From contig JANQRB010000014.1 of the NCBI GenBank assembly GCA_028284775.1, forward strand, positions 25,525 through 89,524: a DNA stretch of 64,000 nucleotides, written 5' to 3'. The stretch comes from Candidatus Kapaibacterium sp. GTDB lineage: Bacteria; Bacteroidota; Ignavibacteria; Kapaibacteriales; UBA7675. Under the pieces are notes generated by a model. It did no database searches, had not been told where the DNA came from, and saw only the letters and a program-made list of their open reading frames with translations. This document shows positions 49,204 through 57,697 of this stretch, in pieces (position 1 is the first letter of the stretch; the number at the start of each line of letters is the position of its first letter). The position numbers were made by a program, and so were the translations under genes.

Positions 49204-50202
49204 TTAAAACGCTATCGTTCTGCCGGCCTCCTCGGCGTCGGCGGCAGTGTAGGAAACGCCATGAACTTTCCGACCCGCGGCATCCAGGAGCGTAATGATG
49301 CCGCCGCGATTAGCAAGTTGCACCGTATCGCCGGGCAGCGGAATCGTCAAAAATTGTCCGGCTGCCAAAGTCGAGTTATGGATAAAATGTCTTCGTTTGT
49401 TGATATCGCAAATCGACCAGCCGCCGAGGTCAATCGCTGCGCTGCCGGTGTTCAGCAAGCTGACATTTTCTTTGCCGTCATCGATACCGACCGGGTTGAC
49501 GAGCGCCGCCACGATTCTGACGGTATCCGGCGCGGCCTCCCCTGTCCCTGCATGTGCGAAGCGCCGACCGGTTTCATCATTGGTGTGAAAAGACTGAGAT
49601 TGAAAAGCCAGAAAAATTGCGGTGTATCTCTTTTGACCTGGATAGTAAAAAATCAGACCGCCATCCTGCCGGACACCATCATCTTGCTGCCAACGGCGGT
49701 GATTTCCCTGGTTCATGTGCACATTGTGAATTCCGCGCTCCGGTCTGAAGCCGAAATAGCGATCAGCTTCACGACCGGGACCAAAGTACTCGCCGAAAGC
49801 GTAAAGCCGGGCATCGCCCGACAACATTGCCTTGCGCACATGGCGGTCGAGCAATTCGTTAAGATCATTGTCGGGACCGGGTATGTCGTGCGGCAAAGCC
49901 TGCATGTGCAAAGGGTGAAAGAGATTTTCGCGGATGTAATCAAGTGCGAAGCTCTGTCCGGGCCATACCACCCGCGTAAACCCCGGCGTCAGCTTCGCCA
50001 GCTCGTCGGTCAGAGCATGCTGAAAATCATCAATGACGATGTAAAGCAATTCTGAAGGTTTATGATCCGATTTGACGTTAACCGCTACACGATAATCCTG
50101 TTGCGTATCGCGCAGACGAATCTGAAAATGTTGATTGGGGCCCAGGCAGAGACGCCGTTCAATGATCCGGCCATAAAGAACACCATACGAGTGTATTGGC
50201 AC
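49204..50202 (-). CDS. DUF2278 (YukJ-like) protein with C-terminal lamin-tail domain
   Basis: A 332-residue protein. Residues ~1-215 match DUF2278/YukJ (VPIHSYGVLYGRIIERR, NHRRWQQDDGVRQDGGLIFYY). Residues ~235-330 form a lamin-tail domain (VGIDDGKENVSLLNTGSAAIDLGGW, GTVQLANRGGIITLLD). Lamin-tail domains are often found in exported or nuclease-linked proteins, but no signal peptide is seen. I place the start at GTG 50202 because GGGAGG lies 7 bases upstream and the family begins about there; a longer frame from 50226 would include that ribosome site inside the gene. Function is unknown. Confidence 0.85.
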   Translation of the reverse strand: MPIHSYGVLYGRIIERRLCLGPNQHFQIRLRDTQQDYRVAVNVKSDHKPSELLYIVIDDFQHALTDELAKLTPGFTRVVWPGQSFALDYIRENLFHPLHMQALPHDIPGPDNDLNELLDRHVRKAMLSGDARLYAFGEYFGPGREADRYFGFRPERGIHNVHMNQGNHRRWQQDDGVRQDGGLIFYYPGQKRYTAIFLAFQSQSFHTNDETGRRFAHAGTGEAAPDTVRIVAALVNPVGIDDGKENVSLLNTGSAAIDLGGWSICDINKRRHFIHNSTLAAGQFLTIPLPGDTVQLANRGGIITLLDAAGRKVHGVSYTAADAEEAGRTIAF

Positions 50203-50271
50203 CAGTTGCCCTCCCTTTGATAGCACAAGGCTGCAGGATTACCTTCCGCTGGATGCGGCCAAACATACCTT

Positions 50272-51471
50272 TCAGGATAGCTGTCGCTGCAATCGACCGC
50301 GCAGGTTTCCCGGTGAACAATGGTCAAGCACAAGGGAATCGCAGCCGTTAAAGGCCGCAAATCGACGCAACGCTTCCGCCAATGCTTGAATCAAGCGATC
50401 CGTGACTTCCCGGCCTTCCTCAAGCAGCAGGGTATGCACCCGCAACAGTTTCTCTTTTCTCTCGGCTTTGGCATCGAGCCGGCCGATTAAATCTTCCCCC
50501 CACAAAATCGGCAGGCAAAAGTAGCCAAACTGCCGTTTAGCCCGGGGAACATAACATTCCAGCGTATAGCTGAAATTGAAAAAATACTGCGCACGCTGTC
50601 GTTGAATCAGAAGGTTGTCAAAAGGCGACAAAAACAGTATTTGCCGGGCTTGCTTGCGCCGCGGAATTTTCTCCAACAGCACAGACAAGGCGTAAAGAGC
50701 TTCGCCTCCTAACTTCGGTACGCTGATTTCACTCACTTCACCTGTTTCGATCATAGTTGCAAGGGCAGAGGCGACATCTTTTTGCATTCCTCGGCGCTGG
50801 TAGGAGAAATCGCGTGAGGAGCCCAGTCCCTGAGCACACAAAAAGCGGCGAATGAGATGCTCGGCCAACTCCCGTTGTCCGGGAAACGATGTATCGGTGT
50901 CTTCAGGAAGCACGCGTTCGGTCAGATCGTAGTACTTATGAAAATTGCGACGCGAACTGACCATCAGACTGCCATCCATAAACAGATGTTCAAGCGCTTG
51001 CTTGGCCGGTTTCCATTCCCACCAGCCACCAGATTTATGGCCGGCCGGCGCATTGAAATCACCGGCGCTCAGCGGCCCTTCGCTGCGAATACGATCCATT
51101 ACAGCTTTGAGCAATCTGCGCTGTGAAGACTTCCAATTGGCTCTGGCGGCTGCAAGGTAACGCTTGCGAGGCAGACTGAAGCGATAGTCGCGAATCGGAA
51201 GATAAGCGGCCGCGTGACTCCAATACTCGAATATTTGACGACTTGCGCTCAGCAGCTCATCCAAATGTTCAGCGCGATACGACGGCACTCGGGTCCAAAG
51301 GGTATGATGGTGTGCACGTTCCACCACGGCAATGGTATCAATCTGAACATAGCTTAGCTCTTCGATGGCCCGCAAGCTGGCCTCCCGTCCTTTGCCAAAT
51401 GGATGCTTGCGATAAAGGCCCTGCTGTTCCAGTATGAGACGTCGTGCTTCGCTGCGGCTCAATTCGATCAT
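50272..51471 (-). CDS. ycaQ: YcaQ/AlkX-like DNA glycosylase (HTH_42 family)
   Basis: A 399-residue protein of the HTH_42 winged-helix glycosylase family. The catalytic Q-x-D motif is QID at 43-45 in SYVQIDTIAVVERAHHH. Other family marks are EYWSHAAAYLPI near 82 and the C-terminal LSPFDNLLIQRQR. E. coli YcaQ (AlkX) unhooks interstrand DNA crosslinks and N7-alkyl adducts. It is the first gene of a possible minus-strand set with the DUF2278 protein (70 bp away) and the methyltransferase. The 400 bp upstream of its start is rich in stem-loops. Confidence 0.9.
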   Translation of the reverse strand: MIELSRSEARRLILEQQGLYRKHPFGKGREASLRAIEELSYVQIDTIAVVERAHHHTLWTRVPSYRAEHLDELLSASRQIFEYWSHAAAYLPIRDYRFSLPRKRYLAAARANWKSSQRRLLKAVMDRIRSEGPLSAGDFNAPAGHKSGGWWEWKPAKQALEHLFMDGSLMVSSRRNFHKYYDLTERVLPEDTDTSFPGQRELAEHLIRRFLCAQGLGSSRDFSYQRRGMQKDVASALATMIETGEVSEISVPKLGGEALYALSVLLEKIPRRKQARQILFLSPFDNLLIQRQRAQYFFNFSYTLECYVPRAKRQFGYFCLPILWGEDLIGRLDAKAERKEKLLRVHTLLLEEGREVTDRLIQALAEALRRFAAFNGCDSLVLDHCSPGNLRGRLQRQLS

Positions 51472-51549
51472 GCATTGATTTCCGTTCTGGTTTGGTCAAA
51501 ACTACAGCGCAGATGAATTTGGCGCAAATGATGCGGACAAAGACCTCGG

Positions 51550-51891
51550 TACGCCAAGAATCTTTGGCTGGTACTTCTTCTACAGGGTCCCTGCTGTGTA
51601 GAAGACATGTTGGGACGACATATCTTCTTCGTATGGATAGCAAGGTCAGCGCTGCGAAATCTGAGGGAGTGGACGGACCGGAGGCAGGCGATGCCACCAG
51701 GTGATTCATTGGCTGCGAGGCAGCAGCAGTGGCATCCGTAAAGTGAGGCATTTGGCCAAAAACAGAGGGAAACGCCCTGCCACCTTGAGTAAGTGGTAAG
51801 GACGCTTCCCTGGTACAGATATGAGAACCCGCTTTGGTACGACAGATTGCCGGATGGGTTGCGGCAAAGAAGATGATTCGGTCCGGCAATC
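51550..51891. ncRNA. cluster of six stem-loops, candidate structured RNA or leader
   Basis: Six hairpins follow one another: 51550-51575 (GTAC-G-CCAA with TTGG-C-TG-GTAC), 51578-51605 (CTTCTACA/TGTAGAAG), 51601-51629 (AGAAGACATGT with ACATATCTTCT, one mismatch), 51690-51736 (GATGCCAC/GTGGCATC with inner GCTGC/GCAGC), 51767-51810 (14 pairs with small internal loops) and 51845-51891 (perfect GATTGCCGGA/TCCGGCAATC). The second and third share AGAAG and exclude each other. The region lies just upstream of the ycaQ-like start, so a minus-strand leader is one reading and an independent RNA another. I match no known family (RNase P, tmRNA, 6S or SRP RNA). Confidence 0.4.
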
Positions 51892-52033
51892 GATTTGGAG
51901 AATTCACGACCTTCCATTAGCCTTTAGAGCATAAACGACTGCTTCTGTAAGACTCGCTACGCGCAGTTGCGGGTTATGAAGACTTGTCCGGATCTTTCAT
52001 CACAAATCGATACATTAGGAGGAAGGGCTTAAA

Positions 52034-52141
52034 ATGTTAAAGCGAGAGAATAAATCAGTGCCGGAATTCGACTTTCTTCGCCCACATGAAACTTTGTCAA
52101 CTTTTCGACATCTTCATTCGACGAGACTGTCGGTAGGATAG
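52034..52141 (+). CDS. possible 35-residue small protein
   Basis: An ATG at 52034 is preceded by AGGAGGAAGGG, the strongest ribosome site in this region, about 7 bases upstream. The frame encodes 35 residues, basic and His/Arg-rich, without a membrane segment, and ends at TAG 52141. No family is recognisable. The excellent ribosome site in an otherwise gene-free stretch is the only support; a chance match is possible. Confidence 0.3.
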   Translation: MLKRENKSVPEFDFLRPHETLSTFRHLHSTRLSVG

Positions 52142-53309
52142 AATTAATTATATGTGTAGCATCCACATTGCTGGCTGAAGCAAATTCCGGAGGCTTCGTT
52201 TCGCAAGTTGTTGATGCACGCTGCGGAGCCAATTTGTTTAACAAATTCTCCCGGTTCTTGCGTGTGATCAGGCCGCAGTGCACATAGACAATCGGTAATG
52301 ATTGAGACAAGTAACTGTTAAACGAGGTGCCGAGCCAAATTTGTAGCGCCTCCCGATACATATCGTATAGTTTGCATATGTTTACTCGCTGCGTTTATGT
52401 TCCGAGTCCGAAAGTGTGTCGATAAAGGCAGCCGAGAAGTGTAGCTCGGTTTTAGCGGCGATAGTTTCTTCAAGCCGACCACACACAATTTCCCGGAGAA
52501 GATCATTGCCCTAAAGTTGGATTGATTCTTGATGCCAATTCACTCGACCCGCCAGACTTCGACGAAGCAACGAAAGCTACAACAATCTTATTCAGTCCGG
52601 AAGCTGTTGCAAGCTCATTGTCGAAACAGATTTCTCCGGCCTGACAATCAACGTAAGGACATCGGCAGCCAGTCGGCCACTGAACCTAGTCCAGGCAGCA
52701 GAATAATGAAAACAGCTCGACAACGATAGAGAATCAGTCCGCCTCGGCGGATAGTTACGGCGGGACAAGCAAATTGTCAAACCTATGATAAAGGCTTCCG
52801 CTATGCCAGGGCGACATCCGAAAGAGCTGCGGCAGGAATCTCCATCAACGGCCTCGAATCAAGTGGCATCGGATCCCACCGGGATGAGCGCGTCTCAATC
52901 TCGCTGTATATGCAGGTTTAGCCGGCCTACAAGGGTGGAATTCCGCCTGTTCTATTAAGCCGTTTCGTCTGTTTCGGTCAACATTATTGTGATTGTTTGG
53001 CGGGTTTGTCTTTGGCTCCAGACAGACAGCGGAGATCCTGATCTGATCAAGACGCTAAATTTAATGAATCCTTAGTATACAAGTAATACCCGTATTACAT
53101 CACGAACATAATTTGCAGCTTGATGAGAACATAGCGGTCCCAAAATACCCCGCTGCAATCTGGAATCAGAAAGGAGATTTTGACGGCAAAATAGTACAAA
53201 AAGCAGCCTGTCTTAAAAAATAATGTTACAGATTTGTTATCGAATTATTGCACATATTTTATTATTGCGATATATTATAGTTATCGGAATGTAAAATATT
53301 TATTCTGTG

Positions 53310-53335
53310 TTAAGCTGAGTTTAACGGATTGTTAA
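53310..53335 (+). promoter_or_regulatory. Pho-box-like tandem 11-bp repeats upstream of the porin gene
   Basis: TTAA occurs at 53310, 53321 and 53332, exactly 11 bp apart, each preceded by T or GT; a weaker TTTA lies at 53299. Tandem 11-bp repeats on one face of the helix are how PhoB/PhoP-type regulators bind. The site is 42 bp before the start of a phosphate-porin-like gene that is followed by phoB-phoR. AT-rich context makes chance similarity possible. Confidence 0.5.
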
Positions 53336-53377
53336 ATTGCTTCGTGCAAAATCAATAACAATCTGTGCGAGGCTTTT

Positions 53378-54526
53378 ATGCAAAGGCGATTTCTCCCATC
53401 GCTTCTGCTGATTCTTCTCCTTGGCGCCTGTACCGGTGCCGACGTTCTTTGTCAATCGAACACTACTGAATTCAGCCCGAGTTGGAAACTGTCCGGCAAG
53501 GTACAGTTGCAGCATTTGTGGGATCCCGACCAAAACGAGGCTCTGGCCCTTACGGACCACGGCTTTCGAATTCGGCGCGGGCGCCTGAAGGTAATCGGCT
53601 TTATTACTGAATGGGCGGATGTTCGCCTGCAAATGGAAGTCAGGGACGACAAACCCAAACTCAAAGATGCTATATGCAACATTAAGATCTTTGATGACTA
53701 CTTTCTGCGCCTCGGACAATTCAAGGTGCCAATGTGGCGCGAAGAGTTACGCTCTTCTTCGCGATTACTCTTGGTAGAACGCAGCGATGCCGCTGAATTT
53801 CTGAGCGACCATCTCCTATCGGCCCGGCATATCGGCGTTGAAATTGGCGGCAAGTATGCCAATGGGCTACATTTTGCGCTCAATTTTTCAAACGGAGCCG
53901 GAGAGGGACAGCGCGAGGATGCCGGCGTGTCGGTCGACGACAATACCAATGACGGTAAAATGCTGAGCGGTCGTCTGGCAATGGACTTCTCTCCTAACTT
54001 CAGTGTCGGACTATCGGGCAGTGCCAATGTGTTTGATGCAACCTATACTAAGACGAGTTTGCTGACTGCAAGCGATTCTTTACGCATTGACACGATTCGT
54101 CAAAACGGAACGCTGGTGGCCGTTGCACCGGACTTCCGCTGGCTACATAAGCTTAGTGACAAGAGCCAGATCGAAGTAGAGAGCGGAATTGCCATCGGCT
54201 CTGTACCGGCCGACCTTGCACTCAATTCCAGCGGCATGCGCAGTAACTTCGTCCTCTACGACGTTGGCGGACGTTGGACCATTGGCATGGATTCGCCTTT
54301 GAGCGCAATCGGTGGTTTTAGCGCCATTGAAATTGCCGCCGGCTTTAGCTACATCGAGCCGAACCAGGATGTTGCTGACGATGAAAGATTCATCTACCGC
54401 GTCGGGCCGGCATTTCACTTCGGCAAGAAGGTTCGTTTACAGGTCAATGGCGAATGGACAATTTTCGCTTCTCCACTTTCAGAATCCCAGGTCTTCGTAC
54501 GATCGCAAGCATCATTCAGCTTTTGA
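53378..54526 (+). CDS. phosphate-selective porin O/P family outer-membrane protein
   Basis: A 382-residue outer-membrane protein with a signal peptide (MQRRFLPSLLLILLLGACTGADVLCQ). OprP-like features are SGKVQLQHLWD, the RRGRLKVIGFITEWADVRLQME strand pair, and DYFLRLGQFKVPMWREELRSS. The chain ends in Phe, the usual barrel terminus. Family members form trimeric channels that favour phosphate or polyphosphate. The gene lies directly upstream of phoB-phoR and behind a Pho-box-like repeat, which supports a role in phosphate uptake. The GAC lipobox-like site in the signal may be fortuitous. GAGG precedes the ATG by 7 bases. Confidence 0.85.
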   Translation: MQRRFLPSLLLILLLGACTGADVLCQSNTTEFSPSWKLSGKVQLQHLWDPDQNEALALTDHGFRIRRGRLKVIGFITEWADVRLQMEVRDDKPKLKDAICNIKIFDDYFLRLGQFKVPMWREELRSSSRLLLVERSDAAEFLSDHLLSARHIGVEIGGKYANGLHFALNFSNGAGEGQREDAGVSVDDNTNDGKMLSGRLAMDFSPNFSVGLSGSANVFDATYTKTSLLTASDSLRIDTIRQNGTLVAVAPDFRWLHKLSDKSQIEVESGIAIGSVPADLALNSSGMRSNFVLYDVGGRWTIGMDSPLSAIGGFSAIEIAAGFSYIEPNQDVADDERFIYRVGPAFHFGKKVRLQVNGEWTIFASPLSESQVFVRSQASFSF

Positions 54527-54837
54527 AAGTAGCATCGTACATCTCGTTCGCAGGAAATTAAAGTTTCTCGGATAAATCTACTCCAGTTCAAGTCTTTCCT
54601 CTCCGTATTCGGACGTGTTGCGTAGGCGAGGCGGTCAATCGCGCCTTGAGCGCGATTAATGACGTCACTGTTTTGTCAGCTTTTTTCATCCGATCCGCTT
54701 GCAATTCAGCCGAGAGCGGTTCCAGGATACTATGGCAGGCAGGATACTCGTCATTAACGTGATTTGCCATGGCAACAGTCAGAAGCGCCATTTATGCCAT
54801 TCAGCAATGTTGTAGTACAATTGAGAACGGTGAGGAA
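54527..54837. other. intergenic between porin and phoB genes
   Basis: A 311-bp gap holding a hairpin AATCGCGC-CTTGA-GCGCGATT at 54637-54657 without an adjacent T-run. It may slow or end the porin transcript. An in-frame ATG for phoB at 54769 lies inside this gap. Confidence 0.5.
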
Positions 54838-55548
54838 GTGAAAAAGGATAAGATAATCTTGTGTGTGGACGACGAACGGGACATTCTTGAAATTTTGTCA
54901 TACAACCTCGGTAACGAGGGTTATACCGTGTACACTGCGGACAATGGTAAAGATGCACTGACCATTGCTGATAGAGTGTCACCGGAAGTCATTCTGCTCG
55001 ACATCATGATGCCTGGCTTTGATGGCTATGAAGTCTGCAAGGCCTTACGTAATAATACCAAGCTCAAAAATGCTACCGTTGTATTTCTGTCAGCAAAATC
55101 TGAGGAAGTGGACGAGGTGCTGGGCCTGGAACTGGGCGCCGATGATTATCTGACGAAACCATTCAGCCCACGCGTCATTACCGCCAAACTGCGCGCAATC
55201 TTCCGTCAAAAAGAGCGACTCAACAAATTCCGCGGCGCCGAAAAGGAAATTATCAAGATCGGCGAAGTAGAAATCGACCGTCTCAGTTACACTGTCAAAG
55301 TAGCCGGAAAGGAAATTAAACTGCTGCCGAAAGAATTCGATCTCCTCTACTTTTTGATGAAACGCCCCGGGATTGTGTTTTCACGCAAAGATCTTCTCTA
55401 TAATGTCTGGGGTGAAGACGCCTATCAGATCGAACGTACTGTCGACGTTCATATTACGAAAATTCGCAAAAAGCTGTCCGAGTTTTCAGCCCACATCCAG
55501 ACAGTCCAGGGAGTCGGGTACAAGTTTATTCCTTATGTCGATCAATGA
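54838..55548 (+). CDS. phoB: PhoB-type OmpR-family response regulator
   Basis: A 236-residue regulator. The receiver has the acidic pair in CVDDERD, phospho-acceptor Asp55 in ILLDIMMPG, and Lys in LTKPFS. The C-terminal winged helix is of OmpR/PhoB type (LLPKEFDLLYFLMKRPGIVFSRKDLLYNVWGED, VDVHITKIRKKL, VQGVGYKF). I start at GTG 54838, where the receiver begins in homologues; an ATG at 54769 adds 23 residues but has no ribosome site. It overlaps phoR by 4 bp (ATGA) and lies after a phosphate porin, so control of phosphate genes is the best guess. Confidence 0.9.
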   Translation: MKKDKIILCVDDERDILEILSYNLGNEGYTVYTADNGKDALTIADRVSPEVILLDIMMPGFDGYEVCKALRNNTKLKNATVVFLSAKSEEVDEVLGLELGADDYLTKPFSPRVITAKLRAIFRQKERLNKFRGAEKEIIKIGEVEIDRLSYTVKVAGKEIKLLPKEFDLLYFLMKRPGIVFSRKDLLYNVWGEDAYQIERTVDVHITKIRKKLSEFSAHIQTVQGVGYKFIPYVDQ

Positions 55549-56975
55549 ACAAAATCCACACTCAGCTATCCGTAATTCTCATTTGCTTGTACCTTGGCTG
55601 TTCACTCGTTCTGCTCATCACCGCCGAAAATCTTCTCCGCCGCAATATGGAGGAGCAATTAGTCGACAACATGAGGCGGCATTGTTTACTTATCGATGAA
55701 TCGCTGCCTCCGGATTTGGACTCTCTGCAAGCAATCGTCGACCGGCTAAAAGTGCATGTCGATGCCAGGATTACATTAATCGACAGTACCGGTGTTGTCC
55801 TGGTCGATACAGAGGTTGACGTGCGCGAATCGCCGCTTGAAAATCACATTGATCGCGACGAAGTACAACAGGCCATCGGCAGCGCTGATATGTTTGGCAC
55901 CTCGCAGCGATACAGCGCGACCATCAAACAGGACCTGCTGTATACGGCATACCGTTCTCCCCGTTCGATCTTTATCCGCCTCGCGCACAACCTTTCGTTT
56001 ATCCAGGACTATGTCTTCGGCATTCGCGTTATTTTGGTTATAGCAGCGACGGTATCGGCCTTGATTGCGCTGCTGTCGATTCTAAAACTTTCGCGCTATC
56101 TCACCAGGCCGGTTGTTGACTTAATTCAAATGACAAAAAAAATTGGCGACGCTCAATATCATCTTGATCTACCGACAGATTCAAACAATGAGCTTGGTGA
56201 GCTGGGACGCGCGATTCGTGCTATGGGAACCAAGCTGCGTTCCAATATCGATAAGTGGGAGCAGGTTCAAGCAATGCGGCGCGATTTCATCGCGAATGCT
56301 TCACATGAACTTAAGACACCGGTAAGCGCAATCAAGGGCTATGTTGAGACATTGCTTGAAGGGGCGCTGGAAGACAAAAAAGTCAATCGCCGCTTTCTTG
56401 AACGGGCGCTATCAAATGTGGATCGATTGGAAGTGATCGTTAATGACATGCTCGATTTGTCACGGCTGGAGTCCCAGGCAAAGACGCGTGATAAGCGTCA
56501 TATTCAACTTGAAGAGTATATTCACAATACGATTGAAGATTTCACCAGCATCGCTAACAGCAAAGGCCTGACTTTACACTATTACAACGATCTGCCGGAC
56601 AATTTTCGCCTTCTGGTGGATCCATCGCACCTCGATAAAGCGATCATTAATTTGTTGGACAATGCCGTCAAATACTCGGACTCCGGCTCGGTAACCGTTC
56701 ACTCGCGTCTGGAAAGCGAAGCCTGTGTAATCAGTGTTGAAGACACCGGTCGCGGAATTGGCAAAAAGGATCTGGCGCGAATTTTCGAGCGGTTTTACCG
56801 GGTTGACAAAGCGCGTTCCCGCGAGTTGGGCGGCAGTGGCCTGGGACTCGCGATCGTCAAGCACGTCATGGAAATGTATAAGGGCTCTGTTACGGTCGTC
56901 AGCGAATTCGGAAAAGGAACAAAGTTTACTCTGACCTTTCCAATTTCCAAATCACAATTGCCGACCGACTCATAG
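55545..56975 (+). CDS. phoR: PhoR-type membrane sensor histidine kinase
   Basis: A 476-residue kinase. Two TM helices (about 7-27 and 161-183) flank a ~130-residue periplasmic sensor. A HAMP linker (about 185-240) leads to the phosphorylation domain with His254 in ANASHELKTPVSAIKGY and a complete ATPase domain (NLLDNAVKYSD, DTGRGIGKKD, FERFYRVDKARSRELGGSGLGLAIVKHV). No PAS domain is seen. It overlaps phoB by 4 bp, so the pair is translated together. The last eight codons including the stop are duplicated just downstream. Confidence 0.93.
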   Translation: MNKIHTQLSVILICLYLGCSLVLLITAENLLRRNMEEQLVDNMRRHCLLIDESLPPDLDSLQAIVDRLKVHVDARITLIDSTGVVLVDTEVDVRESPLENHIDRDEVQQAIGSADMFGTSQRYSATIKQDLLYTAYRSPRSIFIRLAHNLSFIQDYVFGIRVILVIAATVSALIALLSILKLSRYLTRPVVDLIQMTKKIGDAQYHLDLPTDSNNELGELGRAIRAMGTKLRSNIDKWEQVQAMRRDFIANASHELKTPVSAIKGYVETLLEGALEDKKVNRRFLERALSNVDRLEVIVNDMLDLSRLESQAKTRDKRHIQLEEYIHNTIEDFTSIANSKGLTLHYYNDLPDNFRLLVDPSHLDKAIINLLDNAVKYSDSGSVTVHSRLESEACVISVEDTGRGIGKKDLARIFERFYRVDKARSRELGGSGLGLAIVKHVMEMYKGSVTVVSEFGKGTKFTLTFPISKSQLPTDS

Positions 56976-56999
56976 TCACAATTGCCGACCGAATCTTAA
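56952..56999 (+). repeat. 24-bp tandem duplication spanning the phoR stop codon
   Basis: TCACAATTGCCGACCGA occurs at 56952-56968 and again at 56976-56992, period 24 bp. The unit covers the last seven sense codons and the stop, so the DNA past the stop encodes almost the same heptapeptide (SQLPTDS then SQLPTES) and a second stop (TAA). Confidence 0.9.
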
Positions 57000-57697
57000 C
57001 GAGCAATTCTTCATGGGGCAGCAGAACGAGCGGTCTCGCAGGCTGAGCATCAAGCTCCGGATACAATTGCCCTTATCCTGGTCGTCCGCTTGACTGACTG
57101 TGCAGCATAGTGCAAGAATTGTAAGGCCCGACTTCTCTCATGGCCGGTATGCAAGCTCAGAACAAAAACGCCCGAGTTTCGCTATTGATATTGATAGAAT
57201 GTACATATTGCAGTGGAACACGCACCGAGGAAAGAAACACAAAGAGTATTCAGGGTTAAAACAGGACAGCCCCGCAGCATGGAGTTTCGACCGCGGAATA
57301 CATTTCATGGATCTCCAGGTCTTCAGAGGCAGGCGCTAATATCCAAAGACCAACAAGAGGGCGGGCAGTACAGAAGCGGAATCCAGAAATGCTCTCTTTT
57401 CCGATTTCACGAGCGGACAACATTGTATATACGCCCTGGTGAAGCCCGATTGAACCAGAAGGGAATATTTCGCATTCACGAATTGCCGCAATGATTCCTC
57501 CCGCTTGAAGCGGTCAAAAGTGCCAATCAAACAGGCACACAGCCGCATTGACCTCGAGACACGTGGACGTCTTCTGACGGATTTTGCCGAGACGATAATG
57601 CGTCGCGATAATGCGATGCAAATAAAAAGACGCCGCACACCTGATGAAGATATGCGACGCCTGATAGTTTACCAGACAAAAAGCTGAATGGTCCGGT
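56976..57697. other. intergenic between convergent phoR and XRE/H1 genes
   Basis: No supported gene in this 722-bp gap. It holds the terminator of the minus-strand gene and a nested hairpin near 57511-57547 (GCGG...GTGCC/GGCAC...CCGC). Confidence 0.55.
57622..57662 (-). terminator. rho-independent terminator of the XRE/H1-like gene
   Basis: On the minus strand AGGCGTCGCA (57662-57653) pairs with TGCGGCGTCT (57637-57628), ten pairs with two G-U, followed by a T-rich tract (TTTTATT). It begins 36 bp after the stop of the gene at 57698. Confidence 0.82.

Larger units (their letters stand above)
51472..53377. other. 1.9-kb region without a recognisable protein gene
   Basis: Two overlapping minus-strand frames (51338-51907 and 51468-51917) are open but show no family motif and run through a stem-loop cluster. 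A further frame at 52029-52361 (minus) also lacks support. The right third (52950-53300) is strongly AT-rich, as expected for a promoter region. Smaller elements in it are listed separately. A perfect small dyad TCCGCC-TC-GGCGGA lies near 52737. Confidence 0.55.

Noticed and set aside
51468..51917. 149- and 189-codon overlapping minus-strand frames
   Set aside because: Neither has a recognisable fold, both cross the strong stem-loops, and one runs into the ycaQ-like gene out of frame.
52029..52361. 110-codon minus-strand frame
   Set aside because: No ribosome site or family motif; partly antisense to the small ORF with the strong ribosome site.
54637..54657. hairpin after the porin gene as a rho-independent terminator
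   Set aside because: The stem is perfect but no T-run follows directly, so I only note it as a hairpin.
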